A stretch of 14,910 bases of DNA, taken from contig CAZNTU010000136.1 in NCBI GenBank assembly GCA_964575975.1, positions 1 to 14,910 on the forward strand, written 5' to 3'. The notes under the pieces were generated by a model. The model saw only the letters and a program-made list of their open reading frames with translations, had not been told where the DNA came from and searched no databases. The DNA is from G963674505 sp964575975. Its GTDB lineage: Bacteria; Desulfobacterota; Desulfobacteria; Desulfobacterales; SKZT01. The position numbers and the translations under genes were made by a program. This document shows, piece after piece, positions 1-7,019 of the stretch. Each line of letters opens with the position of its first letter. The stretch's first letter is position 1.

Positions 1-1
1 C

Positions 2-433
2 GGGGAATGCTTCATGCGCGGCCAGGAAAAAAACGACGGTACCGTCTATTCGGGATTGTGCTTTTTCGCCGAGTCCATCAGAAAATCTTGCCCGTCCTGC
101 CCCGGCCACCTCGCGCCGGAACCCCGCAGAGGGTCGGCCTGCAAGCGGTTCCACCTGTATTTCAGATGGATGGTCCGTCGCGACGACGTCGATCCCGGCG
201 GATGGGACCCTGGACTTCGACCGAAGCTGATCGTTCCCCTGGACGCCCACATGCACAGGACTGCGATCGGAATGGGATTCACCGCCCGCCGGAACGCGGA
301 CATGAAGACAGCCCTCGAGATCACAGGGGCGTTCAAAAAATTGGCCCCGGACGACCCCGTGCGCTACGATTTTTGCCTCACGCGCCTGGGAATCCGCCGG
401 GACATGGACCTGGAATCGTTCTTGAGGGAATGA
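2..433 (+). CDS. TIGR02757/DUF2400 family protein, C-terminal part (5' end outside window)
   Basis: The reading frame is open from the first full codon of the window to TGA at 431-433, so the gene begins upstream and only about its last 143 codons are present. The first in-frame ATG (14) is not a credible start, because the family is usually about 250 residues long. The visible part carries the conserved C-terminal pattern of TIGR02757/DUF2400: GSACKR followed by LYFRWMVR, then LIVPLDAHMHR, then an R-N-x-D-x-KTALEIT block and DPVRYDFCLTRLGI close to the end. The molecular function of this family is not established to my knowledge, so none is assigned. A hairpin terminator follows about 60 bases after the stop, separating it from the helicase gene downstream. 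Family assignment is confident; function is unknown. Confidence 0.85.
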   Translation, partial: GECFMRGQEKNDGTVYSGLCFFAESIRKSCPSCPGHLAPEPRRGSACKRFHLYFRWMVRRDDVDPGGWDPGLRPKLIVPLDAHMHRTAIGMGFTARRNADMKTALEITGAFKKLAPDDPVRYDFCLTRLGIRRDMDLESFLRE

Positions 434-494
434 CCGCCTTGCGCCTCCCAAAGACGTTTTTACATTTGGTCTCGTATGGGGTATAAAGCGGCCC

Positions 495-517
495 GGAACC
501 TTCGGGTTTCCTTTTTT
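495..517 (+). terminator. Rho-independent terminator after the DUF2400 gene
   Basis: GGAACC and GGTTTCC pair with one bulged T around a TTCG loop closed by C-G, the very stable C(UUCG)G tetraloop. The stem is followed directly by six T residues (512-517). It lies about 60 bases after the stop of the DUF2400 gene and before the helicase start, so it probably ends the upstream transcript. Confidence 0.7.
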
Positions 518-597
518 GTTTCGACGGGACCCGCTTCGGCGGATCGTTTTTATACATTTGGACATTTACATAGAGAAGGGGAACGACGGACGACGGA

Positions 598-2451
598 ATG
601 GAACTTTCGAGCCAACAGAAAAAAGCGGTGGAGCATTTGGGAGACCCCACGCTGGTAGTGGCCGGCGCGGGATCGGGCAAGACGAGAACCCTGACGGCCA
701 AAATCGCGTACATGGTGGAAAACGGATACGACCCCGAACGATTGCTTGCGATCACGTTCACGAACAAGGCCGCCGAGGAGATGAAGGAACGCCTGGTGAA
801 GCAGACCGGCTTTCCCATTTCCAAGTTCCCTTGGGTGCGGACGTTCCATTCGGCCTGCTACAAGATTCTGAGGATTCACTGCGACCGTTTGGGGTATCAC
901 ACCCCCTTGCAGATCTACGACACGTACAAGCAGCAGAAAGTTATGAGGGATATTATCGTGAGCAGGCTGAACTTCGACAAGAAGGACGTGTTTCCGGTCC
1001 TGTCCCACGTATCCTCCGCCAAGAACTCGGGAAACCCGATGAAATACTTCGACGAGAAGCCGAAGTACAAGCACATCCGCATGGACGGCGTCTACCAGCT
1101 CTACGAAAAGGAGCTGAAGAACGCCAACGCCGTGGATTTCGACAACATCCTCATGAAAACCCGCGACCTTCTCCGGGACCACGACGACGTCCGGGAAAAA
1201 TACCGGAACTTCTTCCAGTACATCCTCTGCGACGAATACCAGGACACCAACAACCTCCAGGAGGAACTGACCGCGCTCCTGGTTCGCGACGGAAATCTCT
1301 TCTGCGTGGGCGACGACTGGCAGGCCATATACTCGTTCCGGGGAAGCAACGTGAACCATTTCCTCTCCTTCCGGAAAAAATACAAGAACGCCAAGATTTT
1401 CAAGCTGGAGCAGAACTACAGAAGCTCTGCCGAAATCGTGCGGGTCGCCAACGATCTCATTCAGAACAACCAGGACCGGATGGAAAAAAAGTGCTTTTCC
1501 GAAAAGAACGGCGGCCTGATCGAGATGCACGAGTTCATGAGCGACGAGGAGGAGGCCGACTGGGTGGCGCGAAAAGCCATGGTTCTGAACGACCACGGCA
1601 TGCCCTACAAAGGCATGGCCGTGCTGTACAGGACCAAGTTCTGTTCCCTCGCCTTCGAGAAGGCCTTCCGGGCCAAACGAATTCCGTTCAGAATCGTCGG
1701 AGGAAAGGGCTTCTTCGAGCGCAAGGAAATCCTGGACCTGAACTGCTACATTTCGTCGGCCGTCTTTCCCCTGGACGACGCCGCCTTCGAGCGCGTGATC
1801 AACACTCCGAAGAGAGGCGTGGGACCCGCGACCGTCAAAAAACTGTACGCGAGCAAGGAGGAAGGCATGGGGCTCCAGGGGGCCGTTCGCAAGGCCCTCA
1901 GGGAAAAACTGCTCACTCCCAAGCTGTACGACGGCATGGATTCCCTGATTAAACTGTTGGACGAAATCCGGGACATGAAGCCGGACGAGGCGATTCGGAA
2001 GGTGATCGGCGCGGTGAACTACATGGATCACCTGAAGGAATACGTCAAGGCGGGTTCCATGGAGTTCACTTCAAGGGAGGAAAACATCGAGCAGCTGATC
2101 TACGCCGCCTCCAAGCACGAGACTCTGCTCGACTACCTGGAGGAGGCCGCCCTGGTGAGGGAGGACACGGAGGACGCCGACGAAAAGAACGGCGGGGTGA
2201 GCCTGATGACGGTCCACGCGGCCAAGGGCCTGGAGTTTCCCGTCGTGTTCGTGGTCGCCTGCGAGGAGCAGCTTTTCCCCCACTGGAAATCCCTCGGCTC
2301 CGAGTTCGACCTGCAGGAGGAGCGCAGGCTCATGTACGTGGCGATCACCCGGTCCGAGAAGAATCTTTATTTGAGTTCGGCGAACTACCGTATGGGCAAC
2401 TACAATCCCAAAAGCCGCTTTTTAAAGGAAGTTTCCGAGGCGATGAACTGA
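598..2451 (+). CDS. UvrD/Rep/PcrA-family superfamily 1 ATP-dependent DNA helicase
   Basis: ATP-driven 3'-5' single-strand DNA translocase/helicase of superfamily 1A, expected to act in the cytoplasm in DNA repair or replication restart. All the helicase motifs are visible in order: Walker A AGAGSGKT (residues 22-29), ITFTNKAAEEM (motif Ia), DEYQD (212-216, motif II), GDDWQAIY (238-245, motif III), QNYRSS (272-277, motif IV), TVHAAKGLEF (538-547, motif V) and VAITRSEKNL (581-590, motif VI). At 617 residues it is shorter than typical PcrA/UvrD (about 720). It ends soon after motif VI and lacks the long C-terminal extension that carries the Tudor-like domain. Motif III has Trp where PcrA has an acidic residue, as in some HelD/helicase IV relatives, so I withhold a symbol. 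The ATG at 598 gives the normal N-terminus just before the Q-motif. The only clear purine-rich RBS candidate (575-581) is rather far upstream. Its stop overlaps the next gene by one base (TGATG). Confidence 0.93.
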   Translation: MELSSQQKKAVEHLGDPTLVVAGAGSGKTRTLTAKIAYMVENGYDPERLLAITFTNKAAEEMKERLVKQTGFPISKFPWVRTFHSACYKILRIHCDRLGYHTPLQIYDTYKQQKVMRDIIVSRLNFDKKDVFPVLSHVSSAKNSGNPMKYFDEKPKYKHIRMDGVYQLYEKELKNANAVDFDNILMKTRDLLRDHDDVREKYRNFFQYILCDEYQDTNNLQEELTALLVRDGNLFCVGDDWQAIYSFRGSNVNHFLSFRKKYKNAKIFKLEQNYRSSAEIVRVANDLIQNNQDRMEKKCFSEKNGGLIEMHEFMSDEEEADWVARKAMVLNDHGMPYKGMAVLYRTKFCSLAFEKAFRAKRIPFRIVGGKGFFERKEILDLNCYISSAVFPLDDAAFERVINTPKRGVGPATVKKLYASKEEGMGLQGAVRKALREKLLTPKLYDGMDSLIKLLDEIRDMKPDEAIRKVIGAVNYMDHLKEYVKAGSMEFTSREENIEQLIYAASKHETLLDYLEEAALVREDTEDADEKNGGVSLMTVHAAKGLEFPVVFVVACEEQLFPHWKSLGSEFDLQEERRLMYVAITRSEKNLYLSSANYRMGNYNPKSRFLKEVSEAMN

Positions 2452-3182
2452 TGGAAGACCATTCGACGAACACGGACTCGACGAAGGCGAAGGGGAATGA
2501 GACCGGCGCCGACGTCCTCGATGTCCTGGAAGCCAAACAGGTGACCAAGCGCTACAGCATCGGGGATCGCGTGATCCAGGTGCTGGAGGAGGCGACCCTG
2601 ATCGTGCCGTCCGGAGAGTTCCTGGTGATTTCGGGAAACAGCGGGAGCGGCAAATCCACCTTGCTGAGCCTGCTCTCCGGCCTGGACAGGCCCACCTCGG
2701 GCCGGGTAGTCATCGACGGACGGGACGTCACCGACATGACCGAGGACGAACTGGCCCCGCTCAGAAACGAAAAGATCGGCTTCGTGTTCCAGTCGTTCCA
2801 CTTGGTCCCGTCCCTCTCGGCCCTGGAGAACGTCATGTTTCCCGCCGAACTTCGAAGAGACCCGGGTGCTCTGGCAAAAGCCGAAAGGCTTTTGGAAAGG
2901 GTGGGTCTCGACGGAAGGCGGGAGAACTTCCCCCACCAGCTGTCCGGCGGGGAAAAGCAGCGGGTGGCCATCTGCCGAGCGCTGATAAATTCCCCCAAGA
3001 TCGTGTTCGCCGACGAGCCCACCGGCAATCTCGACTCGAAGAACAGCGAAATCATCGTGCGCCTTCTGACGGAGATGGTCAAGGATTTGGGAACCACGCT
3101 GGTGCTGGCGACGCACAGCAAGGAGATTTCGGGGATGGCGGACAGGGTGGTGGAGATCAGGGATGGGAGAGTTGGCGGATAG
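2451..3182 (+). CDS. lolD: ABC transporter ATP-binding protein, LolD/MacB/FtsE type
   Basis: ATP-hydrolysing subunit of an inner-membrane ABC complex of the LolCDE/MacB class, which in Gram-negative bacteria extracts lipoproteins or drives related export. Visible motifs: Walker A GNSGSGKS (residues 62-69), Q-loop FVFQSFHLVPSLSALENV, signature LSGGEKQRVAICRAL (164-178), Walker B IVFADEPTGNLD (184-195) and the switch His222 in LATHSKE. The Q-loop and the DEPTGNLD block are typical of the LolD/FtsE/MacB subgroup. The ATG overlaps the helicase stop, so translation is probably coupled. This start gives about 25 extra, hydrophilic N-terminal residues before the normal LEAKQVTKRY beginning, and I see no better in-frame start. 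No LolC/E or MacB-like permease lies next to it, which is unusual. The gene symbol reflects the subfamily and is less certain than the class. Confidence 0.88.
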   Translation: MEDHSTNTDSTKAKGNETGADVLDVLEAKQVTKRYSIGDRVIQVLEEATLIVPSGEFLVISGNSGSGKSTLLSLLSGLDRPTSGRVVIDGRDVTDMTEDELAPLRNEKIGFVFQSFHLVPSLSALENVMFPAELRRDPGALAKAERLLERVGLDGRRENFPHQLSGGEKQRVAICRALINSPKIVFADEPTGNLDSKNSEIIVRLLTEMVKDLGTTLVLATHSKEISGMADRVVEIRDGRVGG

Positions 3183-3354
3183 CTGCTATCGGTTAGCGGT
3201 CGGGGATAGAGGGCAGCCCTTTCAAGGTAGTACTGTTTTCCCTTTGACGATGTTGATGGCTTTATCTCTGGATTCGGTCGGCGATCTTTATCGGAAATAC
3301 GGATGGTTTAAAGAAAACAATCGCCAACTGCCATATTTGGGTATAGGCGGATAA

Positions 3355-3534
3355 CATTGCGAGGAAAAGGCGCCGTTTGATATTGTCGCATTCAAATGCA
3401 ACGGAAGCGCGGAGGCCGCCATGCGCAAAATCCGGGAACAAGGATACGCCCGAAAACTCAAGGGGACCGGCAAAAAAAATCGTGTTCCCGGGGATCGATT
3501 TCGATCCGGGAAAACGGAGCGTGTCCGATGGGAA
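3355..3534 (+). pseudogene. Remnant of a DUF1703-type PD-(D/E)XK nuclease-like protein (AAA-ATPase-like family), C-terminal end
   Basis: Reading the frame of 3355 gives DIVAFKCNGSAEAAMRKI followed by REQGYARKLKGTGKK. This is the familiar C-terminal nuclease-like block (IIEFK..GSAEEAL..I.EKGYA) of the AAA-ATPase-like/DUF1703 family. The match then breaks at a run of eight A residues (3472-3479). Dropping one A restores the rest of the motif, KKIVFPGIDFDPGKRSVSDG, in another frame. A TAA (3352-3354) cuts the frame just upstream, and I cannot recognise the family's N-terminal ATPase part in 3183-3351, where nothing else is callable either. The proteins are common, often multicopy accessory genes of unproven function. 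Here the gene is dead and truncated at both ends. It sits between convergent lolD and the binding-protein gene. Confidence 0.7.
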
Positions 3535-3577
3535 AGCGCATGGCGGCCGGGAAAGCGGTCGAAAGAACGGAGACGGC

Positions 3578-4357
3578 TTATTTTCGGACCAGCGCTCCAA
3601 TGCCGCCGGTGTAGTACGGTTCCGAAAAGAGTACCTGTTTCGAACGCTCCTCGGTAACGGTGATGCAGGCCGCGATCATATCGACCTTGCCCGAGGCCAG
3701 CGCCGGGATCAAGGCGCCGAACTCCATGTCGACGACTTCGAGTCTCCTGCCGAGCCGACGGGCCGCCTTGCGGGCCAGTTCGATGTCGTAGCCCACCACC
3801 TTGCCCGAGCCGTCAACGAAGGAAAATGGCTCCGTCACGCTGGCCGTGCCGAGACGCAGCACTTCGCCCTCTCCGTCGGGAATATCGGGCATCGGAGCGG
3901 GGCTGCCGTTTTCCGGGAACCAGCGCCGTCGCATGTCTTGCTCCGTGCCGTCGGCTCTGGAATCCGCGACAACGCCGTCGATGGCGGACTTCAGCTCGAT
4001 ATCGTCCAGCCGGACGGCGAAGGCGTAGTTGTCGAAGGTGATCATCTGGCCGAGCACCGCCAGCCCTCCCTGCTTCGCGGCGATGTTGCGCAGGATAGGC
4101 TCGTCGTAGGCCACGGCGTCGGCCTTGCCGCTCTTGACTGCGAGCGCGGCGTCCGCCACGCTGTTGAAGTATTTGAATTTCGCTTTCGGCAACACGGAGA
4201 GCACGAGCTTGTCGGCCACGGTCCCGGTCGGCACCGCGAACTCCTTTTCCTCGAGCTGGCTGAGACTGGTGATCTTCTCTCGTTCGCCGCATCCGGAAAG
4301 CATCGTCATCGGCAGAATCGCAACAAGGACTGCAATCGCAGCATCTTTAAGGGTCAT
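3578..4357 (-). CDS. Solute-binding lipoprotein (SBP_bac_3/PBP2 type) with circularly permuted halves
   Basis: Periplasmic, lipid-anchored binding protein of the amino-acid-type ABC transporter class. The N-terminus has a hydrophobic stretch and a lipobox LSGC, with the lipidated Cys near residue 23. The order of the fold is reversed. Residues about 29-148 match what is normally the second half (SLSQLEEKEFAVPTGTVADK, then SGKADAVAYDEP, AVRLDD.ELKSAID, ADGT..DM..RWFPENG). Residues about 166-259 match the normal first half (LRLGTASVTEPFSFVDGSGK, VVGYDIELARKAARRLG, FGALIPALASGKVDMI, TVTEERSKQVLFSEPYYTGG). Both halves are complete and the total is one normal domain length, so it looks like a permuted single fold rather than a random truncation. 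The alternative is a piece of a longer tandem-domain protein. The start at 4357 is chosen because GGAGG (4364-4368) is six bases away. The ATG at 4363 touches the GGAGG. It is last in the minus-strand operon, 76 bases after aroQ, with no permease nearby. Confidence 0.85.
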   Translation of the reverse strand: MTLKDAAIAVLVAILPMTMLSGCGEREKITSLSQLEEKEFAVPTGTVADKLVLSVLPKAKFKYFNSVADAALAVKSGKADAVAYDEPILRNIAAKQGGLAVLGQMITFDNYAFAVRLDDIELKSAIDGVVADSRADGTEQDMRRRWFPENGSPAPMPDIPDGEGEVLRLGTASVTEPFSFVDGSGKVVGYDIELARKAARRLGRRLEVVDMEFGALIPALASGKVDMIAACITVTEERSKQVLFSEPYYTGGIGALVRK

Positions 4358-4363
4358 CGACAT

Positions 4364-4368
4364 CCTCC
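4364..4368 (-). promoter_or_regulatory. Shine-Dalgarno GGAGG deciding the binding-protein start
   Basis: On the minus strand GGAGG is immediately followed by ATGTCGATG. Contact with the first ATG (4363) leaves no spacer, whereas the second ATG (4357) lies at the usual six-base distance. This supports the shorter N-terminus, which still contains the complete lipoprotein signal. Confidence 0.6.
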
Positions 4369-4433
4369 ATCAATGAATTGTGGTTGTGAATGAAAACTCA
4401 TCCGGCCGCATCACGCGGCTCCTTACCGAAATC

Positions 4434-4901
4434 CTACAGGCTTCCGAACCGCGAAACTAGCCGGAACATTCCATCGAGGGCCAGGTTGTATCCCACGGGA
4501 CCGAACCCCGCGATCTGGGCCGTCGCGATGTCCGAGACCAAGGATTTGTGGCGGAACGGTTCCCTTTTGTAAATGTTGGAAAGATGGATTTCCACGATCG
4601 GGACGTCCAGCAGGAGTAGGGCGTCCCTGACGGCGACGCTGGTGTGGGTGAAGGCCGCCGGGTTTATGATGACGCCGTCGGTTCCTTGCTCGAACGCCCG
4701 CTGGATTCTGTCCACGATCTCGCCCTCGTGGTTGGACTGGAACGTTTCCAGTTCGAATCCGTTCTCTGCCGCCTGCTTGACCAGGCCGGCGTTTATTTCG
4801 TCCAAGGTCGCCGAGCCGTAGATCTCCGGTTCCCTTTTTCCGAGCATGTTCAAATTCGGGCCGTGGATGACGAGAATCCTGGGATTTGCGGTATCGCTCA
4901 T
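4434..4901 (-). CDS. aroQ: Type II 3-dehydroquinate dehydratase
   Basis: Catalyses the third step of the shikimate pathway, 3-dehydroquinate to 3-dehydroshikimate, in the cytoplasm. The type II family normally forms dodecamers. The 155-residue protein has the family's usual length and all signature blocks: GPNLNMLGKREPEIYG with Arg23 and the catalytic Tyr28, FQSNHEGEIVDRI, INPAAFTHTSVAVRDAL with Asn80 and His86, and EIHLSNIYKREPFRHKS with the general acid His106 and Arg113. A GAGGA sequence lies eight or so bases before the ATG. It follows rpe after 27 bases and is probably cotranscribed with it; the two enzymes share no direct pathway step. Nothing looks damaged. Confidence 0.97.
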   Translation of the reverse strand: MSDTANPRILVIHGPNLNMLGKREPEIYGSATLDEINAGLVKQAAENGFELETFQSNHEGEIVDRIQRAFEQGTDGVIINPAAFTHTSVAVRDALLLLDVPIVEIHLSNIYKREPFRHKSLVSDIATAQIAGFGPVGYNLALDGMFRLVSRFGSL

Positions 4902-4928
4902 CTTGGTTTCCTCATGGTCCTTTCCGAT

Positions 4929-5591
4929 TCACAAGGCTTTTTCGATCAATTCGCGAAACTGCGCGACGGTCTCCTTGTAGTTGTCGCTTCCGTATATCGC
5001 CGAGCCCGCCACGAAAACGTCGGCGCCCGCCGCGGCGATTCGGGAGATGGTGTTCTTGTTCACGCCCCCGTCGATCTGAACAAGAGCGGAAAGCCCCCTG
5101 TCGGCGAGCGCTTTTTTGATGCCCTTTATCTTCTCGAGACTGTTCTCGATGAACTTCTGCCCTCCGAAACCGGGGTTCACGCCCATGACCAGCACATAGT
5201 CGACGTCCTCCAGAACCCAGTCCAGAGCCGACAATGGCGTGGAGGGGTTCAGCACGACACCGGCCTTCGCCTTGTTTTCCTTTATGAGCTGAACGGTCCG
5301 GTTCAGGTGCGTGCATGCCTCGACCTGCACCGAAATCCAGTCGGCCCCGGCCTTGGCGAAATCGGCGACGTACCGGTCCGCGTTTTCGATCATCAGGTGG
5401 ACGTCCAGCGGAAGCCGGGTCGATTTCCTCACCGCCTTCACGACCAAAGGACCCATGGTAATGTTCGGCACGAAATGGCCGTCCATGACATCCACGTGTA
5501 TCCAGTCCGCCCCTGCCTCCTCCACGGCCCGTACTTCCTCGCCAAGTTTTGAAAAATCCGCCGACAATATGGATGGTGCGATCAATTTCAT
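4929..5591 (-). CDS. rpe: Ribulose-phosphate 3-epimerase
   Basis: Interconverts D-ribulose 5-phosphate and D-xylulose 5-phosphate in the pentose phosphate pathway; a cytoplasmic TIM-barrel enzyme. At 220 residues it is full length. Family motifs are all visible: PSILSADF (6-13), IHVDVMDGHFVPN (31-43) with metal ligand His32 and catalytic Asp34, DVHLM with His65, MGVNPGFGGQ (136-145), the second catalytic Asp174 in IDGGV, and the phosphate-binding GSAI (196-199). The segment before EACTH reads SVQVEACTH where many homologues have His instead of Gln, which is not an active-site change. GGGAG precedes the ATG at a normal distance. It lies 47 bases after rsmB. Confidence 0.97.
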   Translation of the reverse strand: MKLIAPSILSADFSKLGEEVRAVEEAGADWIHVDVMDGHFVPNITMGPLVVKAVRKSTRLPLDVHLMIENADRYVADFAKAGADWISVQVEACTHLNRTVQLIKENKAKAGVVLNPSTPLSALDWVLEDVDYVLVMGVNPGFGGQKFIENSLEKIKGIKKALADRGLSALVQIDGGVNKNTISRIAAAGADVFVAGSAIYGSDNYKETVAQFRELIEKAL

Positions 5592-5638
5592 TGTTTCATC
5601 TCCCGATTTTCGTTGTTTCGATTTTCAGACGCAAAGGG

Positions 5639-6994
5639 TCATCTCCTATTCTTGACGAACCCGGCCGCGAAAAAGCCGTCCATTTCGTGCTTGTGGGGAT
5701 AGCTCCTGAAAAAGCCTTTTTTCGTGAAAAGCGACGGTTCCAGATCGACGAGTTCCCGGGGAGGTTCTTGAACCGAAAACTCCCTGTGGTTCCTCAAGAA
5801 GGTTTCCGCCACTTCGAAGGTCTCCTCCGGCTCCATGCTGCACACGCAGTAGACGAGAACCCCGCCGGGTTTCAGCGCGGGCGCCAGGTTGTCCAAAAAC
5901 CTGATCTGCCGTGCTCCGAAGGCGCCGACGTTTTCCCAGTCCACCCGCCATTTGCCGTCCGGGTTTCTCCTCAGCACGCCGGAACCGGAACAGGGCGCGT
6001 CCAGGAAAATCCGGTCGTACTGCCTGAACGGCCTTCCCTTGAGCGGCTCGGCCAGATCGTGGACATGGGTGGTCACATTGGTGACGATTTGTCGGTCCAT
6101 ATCCTTGGCGAGCTTTTGAAGCCTGGCCTTGCTGCTGTCCATGGCGACGATTCTGCCCCGGTTTTTCATGGCCTGCGCGATCTGCCCCGTCTTTCCGCCC
6201 AGACCGGCGCAAGCGTCCAGAACGGTTTCCCCCGGAATGGGGGAAAGAAGGCCGGCCGCCAACTGCGCGGCTTCGTCCTGCACCTGGAACCAACCCAAGC
6301 GAAACGCAGCCAATTCGGGTATGGGTTTCTTGGGATTGGAGAATCCGACTCCGTCGGGAGAAACCTTTGTCCGCCAGACGTTTCCGGTTTCGCCTCCCAG
6401 CGATTTCAACAGCTTCTCCTCCGTGGTCCGGGAGCTGTTCATGCGGACCGTGATCGGGGCGATTCGATTGGACGCGTCGCAAAGTTCCCGGGTCTCATCT
6501 TCCCCGAAACGTTCCAGCCATCTTTCCAGCAACGGCTCCGGAAAGGACTTTTCCACGCTCAGGCTTCGGACGAGTCCGTCCTCCGGGAGCGGAAAGTCGG
6601 GCGAATCCGTCGAGGACGACGCGTTTCTAAGCAGGGCGTTGACGAATTTCACGATCCATTCGGGCTGGTCGGTCTTCGCAAGCTCCACCGCCGTGTTCAC
6701 TGCGGCGGATTCGGGGATTCGATCCATAAATTTGATTTGAAAAAGCCCCACGCGCAAAATATTCAACACCGGGGGCGCAATGTTTTCGAACGGCGTATTG
6801 GAGAGCTTGGCGATGGTCCAGTCCAATCGCTTGCGCCATCTCAATACGCCGAATACGATGGCTTGCAGAAGGGAGCGGTCTTTTTGATACGGAAATTTCA
6901 CGTTCTCGGTAGCCTTTTCCAGGAGCGCGTCCAAGGTCTGATCTCGCTGGTCCAGACCGTTCAATATGTCAAGGGCTATTTTTCTAGAGTCCAT
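5639..6994 (-). CDS. rsmB: 16S rRNA (cytosine-C5)-methyltransferase RsmB
   Basis: SAM-dependent enzyme that makes m5C967 (E. coli numbering) in 16S rRNA. The 451 residues contain an N-terminal NusB-like RNA-binding region (about 1-130, with NILRVGLFQIKFMDRIPESAAVNTAV broken over residues 78-103) and a C-terminal Rossmann methyltransferase domain. SAM motif I is VLDACAGLGGKTGQ (258-271). Motif IV is LDAPCSGSGVLRRNPDGKWR (331-350) with Cys335. Motif VI is YCVCSMEPEE (382-391), whose Cys385 is the expected catalytic nucleophile. Length and both cysteines are normal for the family. The gene starts 25 bases after fmt, with only a weak ribosome binding site. The def-fmt-rsmB order is a common conserved arrangement in bacteria and supports the assignment over other NOL1/NOP2/Sun members. 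Confidence 0.95.
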   Translation of the reverse strand: MDSRKIALDILNGLDQRDQTLDALLEKATENVKFPYQKDRSLLQAIVFGVLRWRKRLDWTIAKLSNTPFENIAPPVLNILRVGLFQIKFMDRIPESAAVNTAVELAKTDQPEWIVKFVNALLRNASSSTDSPDFPLPEDGLVRSLSVEKSFPEPLLERWLERFGEDETRELCDASNRIAPITVRMNSSRTTEEKLLKSLGGETGNVWRTKVSPDGVGFSNPKKPIPELAAFRLGWFQVQDEAAQLAAGLLSPIPGETVLDACAGLGGKTGQIAQAMKNRGRIVAMDSSKARLQKLAKDMDRQIVTNVTTHVHDLAEPLKGRPFRQYDRIFLDAPCSGSGVLRRNPDGKWRVDWENVGAFGARQIRFLDNLAPALKPGGVLVYCVCSMEPEETFEVAETFLRNHREFSVQEPPRELVDLEPSLFTKKGFFRSYPHKHEMDGFFAAGFVKNRR

Positions 6995-7019
6995 GTTTTC
7001 GATATTCGGGTTGGAAGTT

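Noticed and set aside
460..487. TTACAT-16-TATAAA promoter-like sequence on the plus strand
   Set aside because: It would fire straight into the hairpin terminator at 495-517, and the -35 is weak; more likely coincidence in an AT-rich gap.
550..2031. Long minus-strand open frame opposite the helicase
   Set aside because: It lies wholly antisense to a gene with all helicase motifs, has no recognisable family and follows from the codon bias of the real gene.
3486..3511. GATCGA-rich palindrome in the DUF1703 remnant, considered as a convergent terminator
   Set aside because: No T-tract on either side, and the sequence is explained by codons of the remnant's conserved motif.
4405..4419. GCCGC/GCGGC hairpin between aroQ and the binding-protein gene as a terminator
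   Set aside because: Only five pairs, and the T-rich tract after it on the minus strand is separated by several bases; too weak to call an operon end.
4644..5552. Long plus-strand open frame across aroQ and rpe
   Set aside because: Antisense shadow of two clearly recognised enzymes; no family features of its own.
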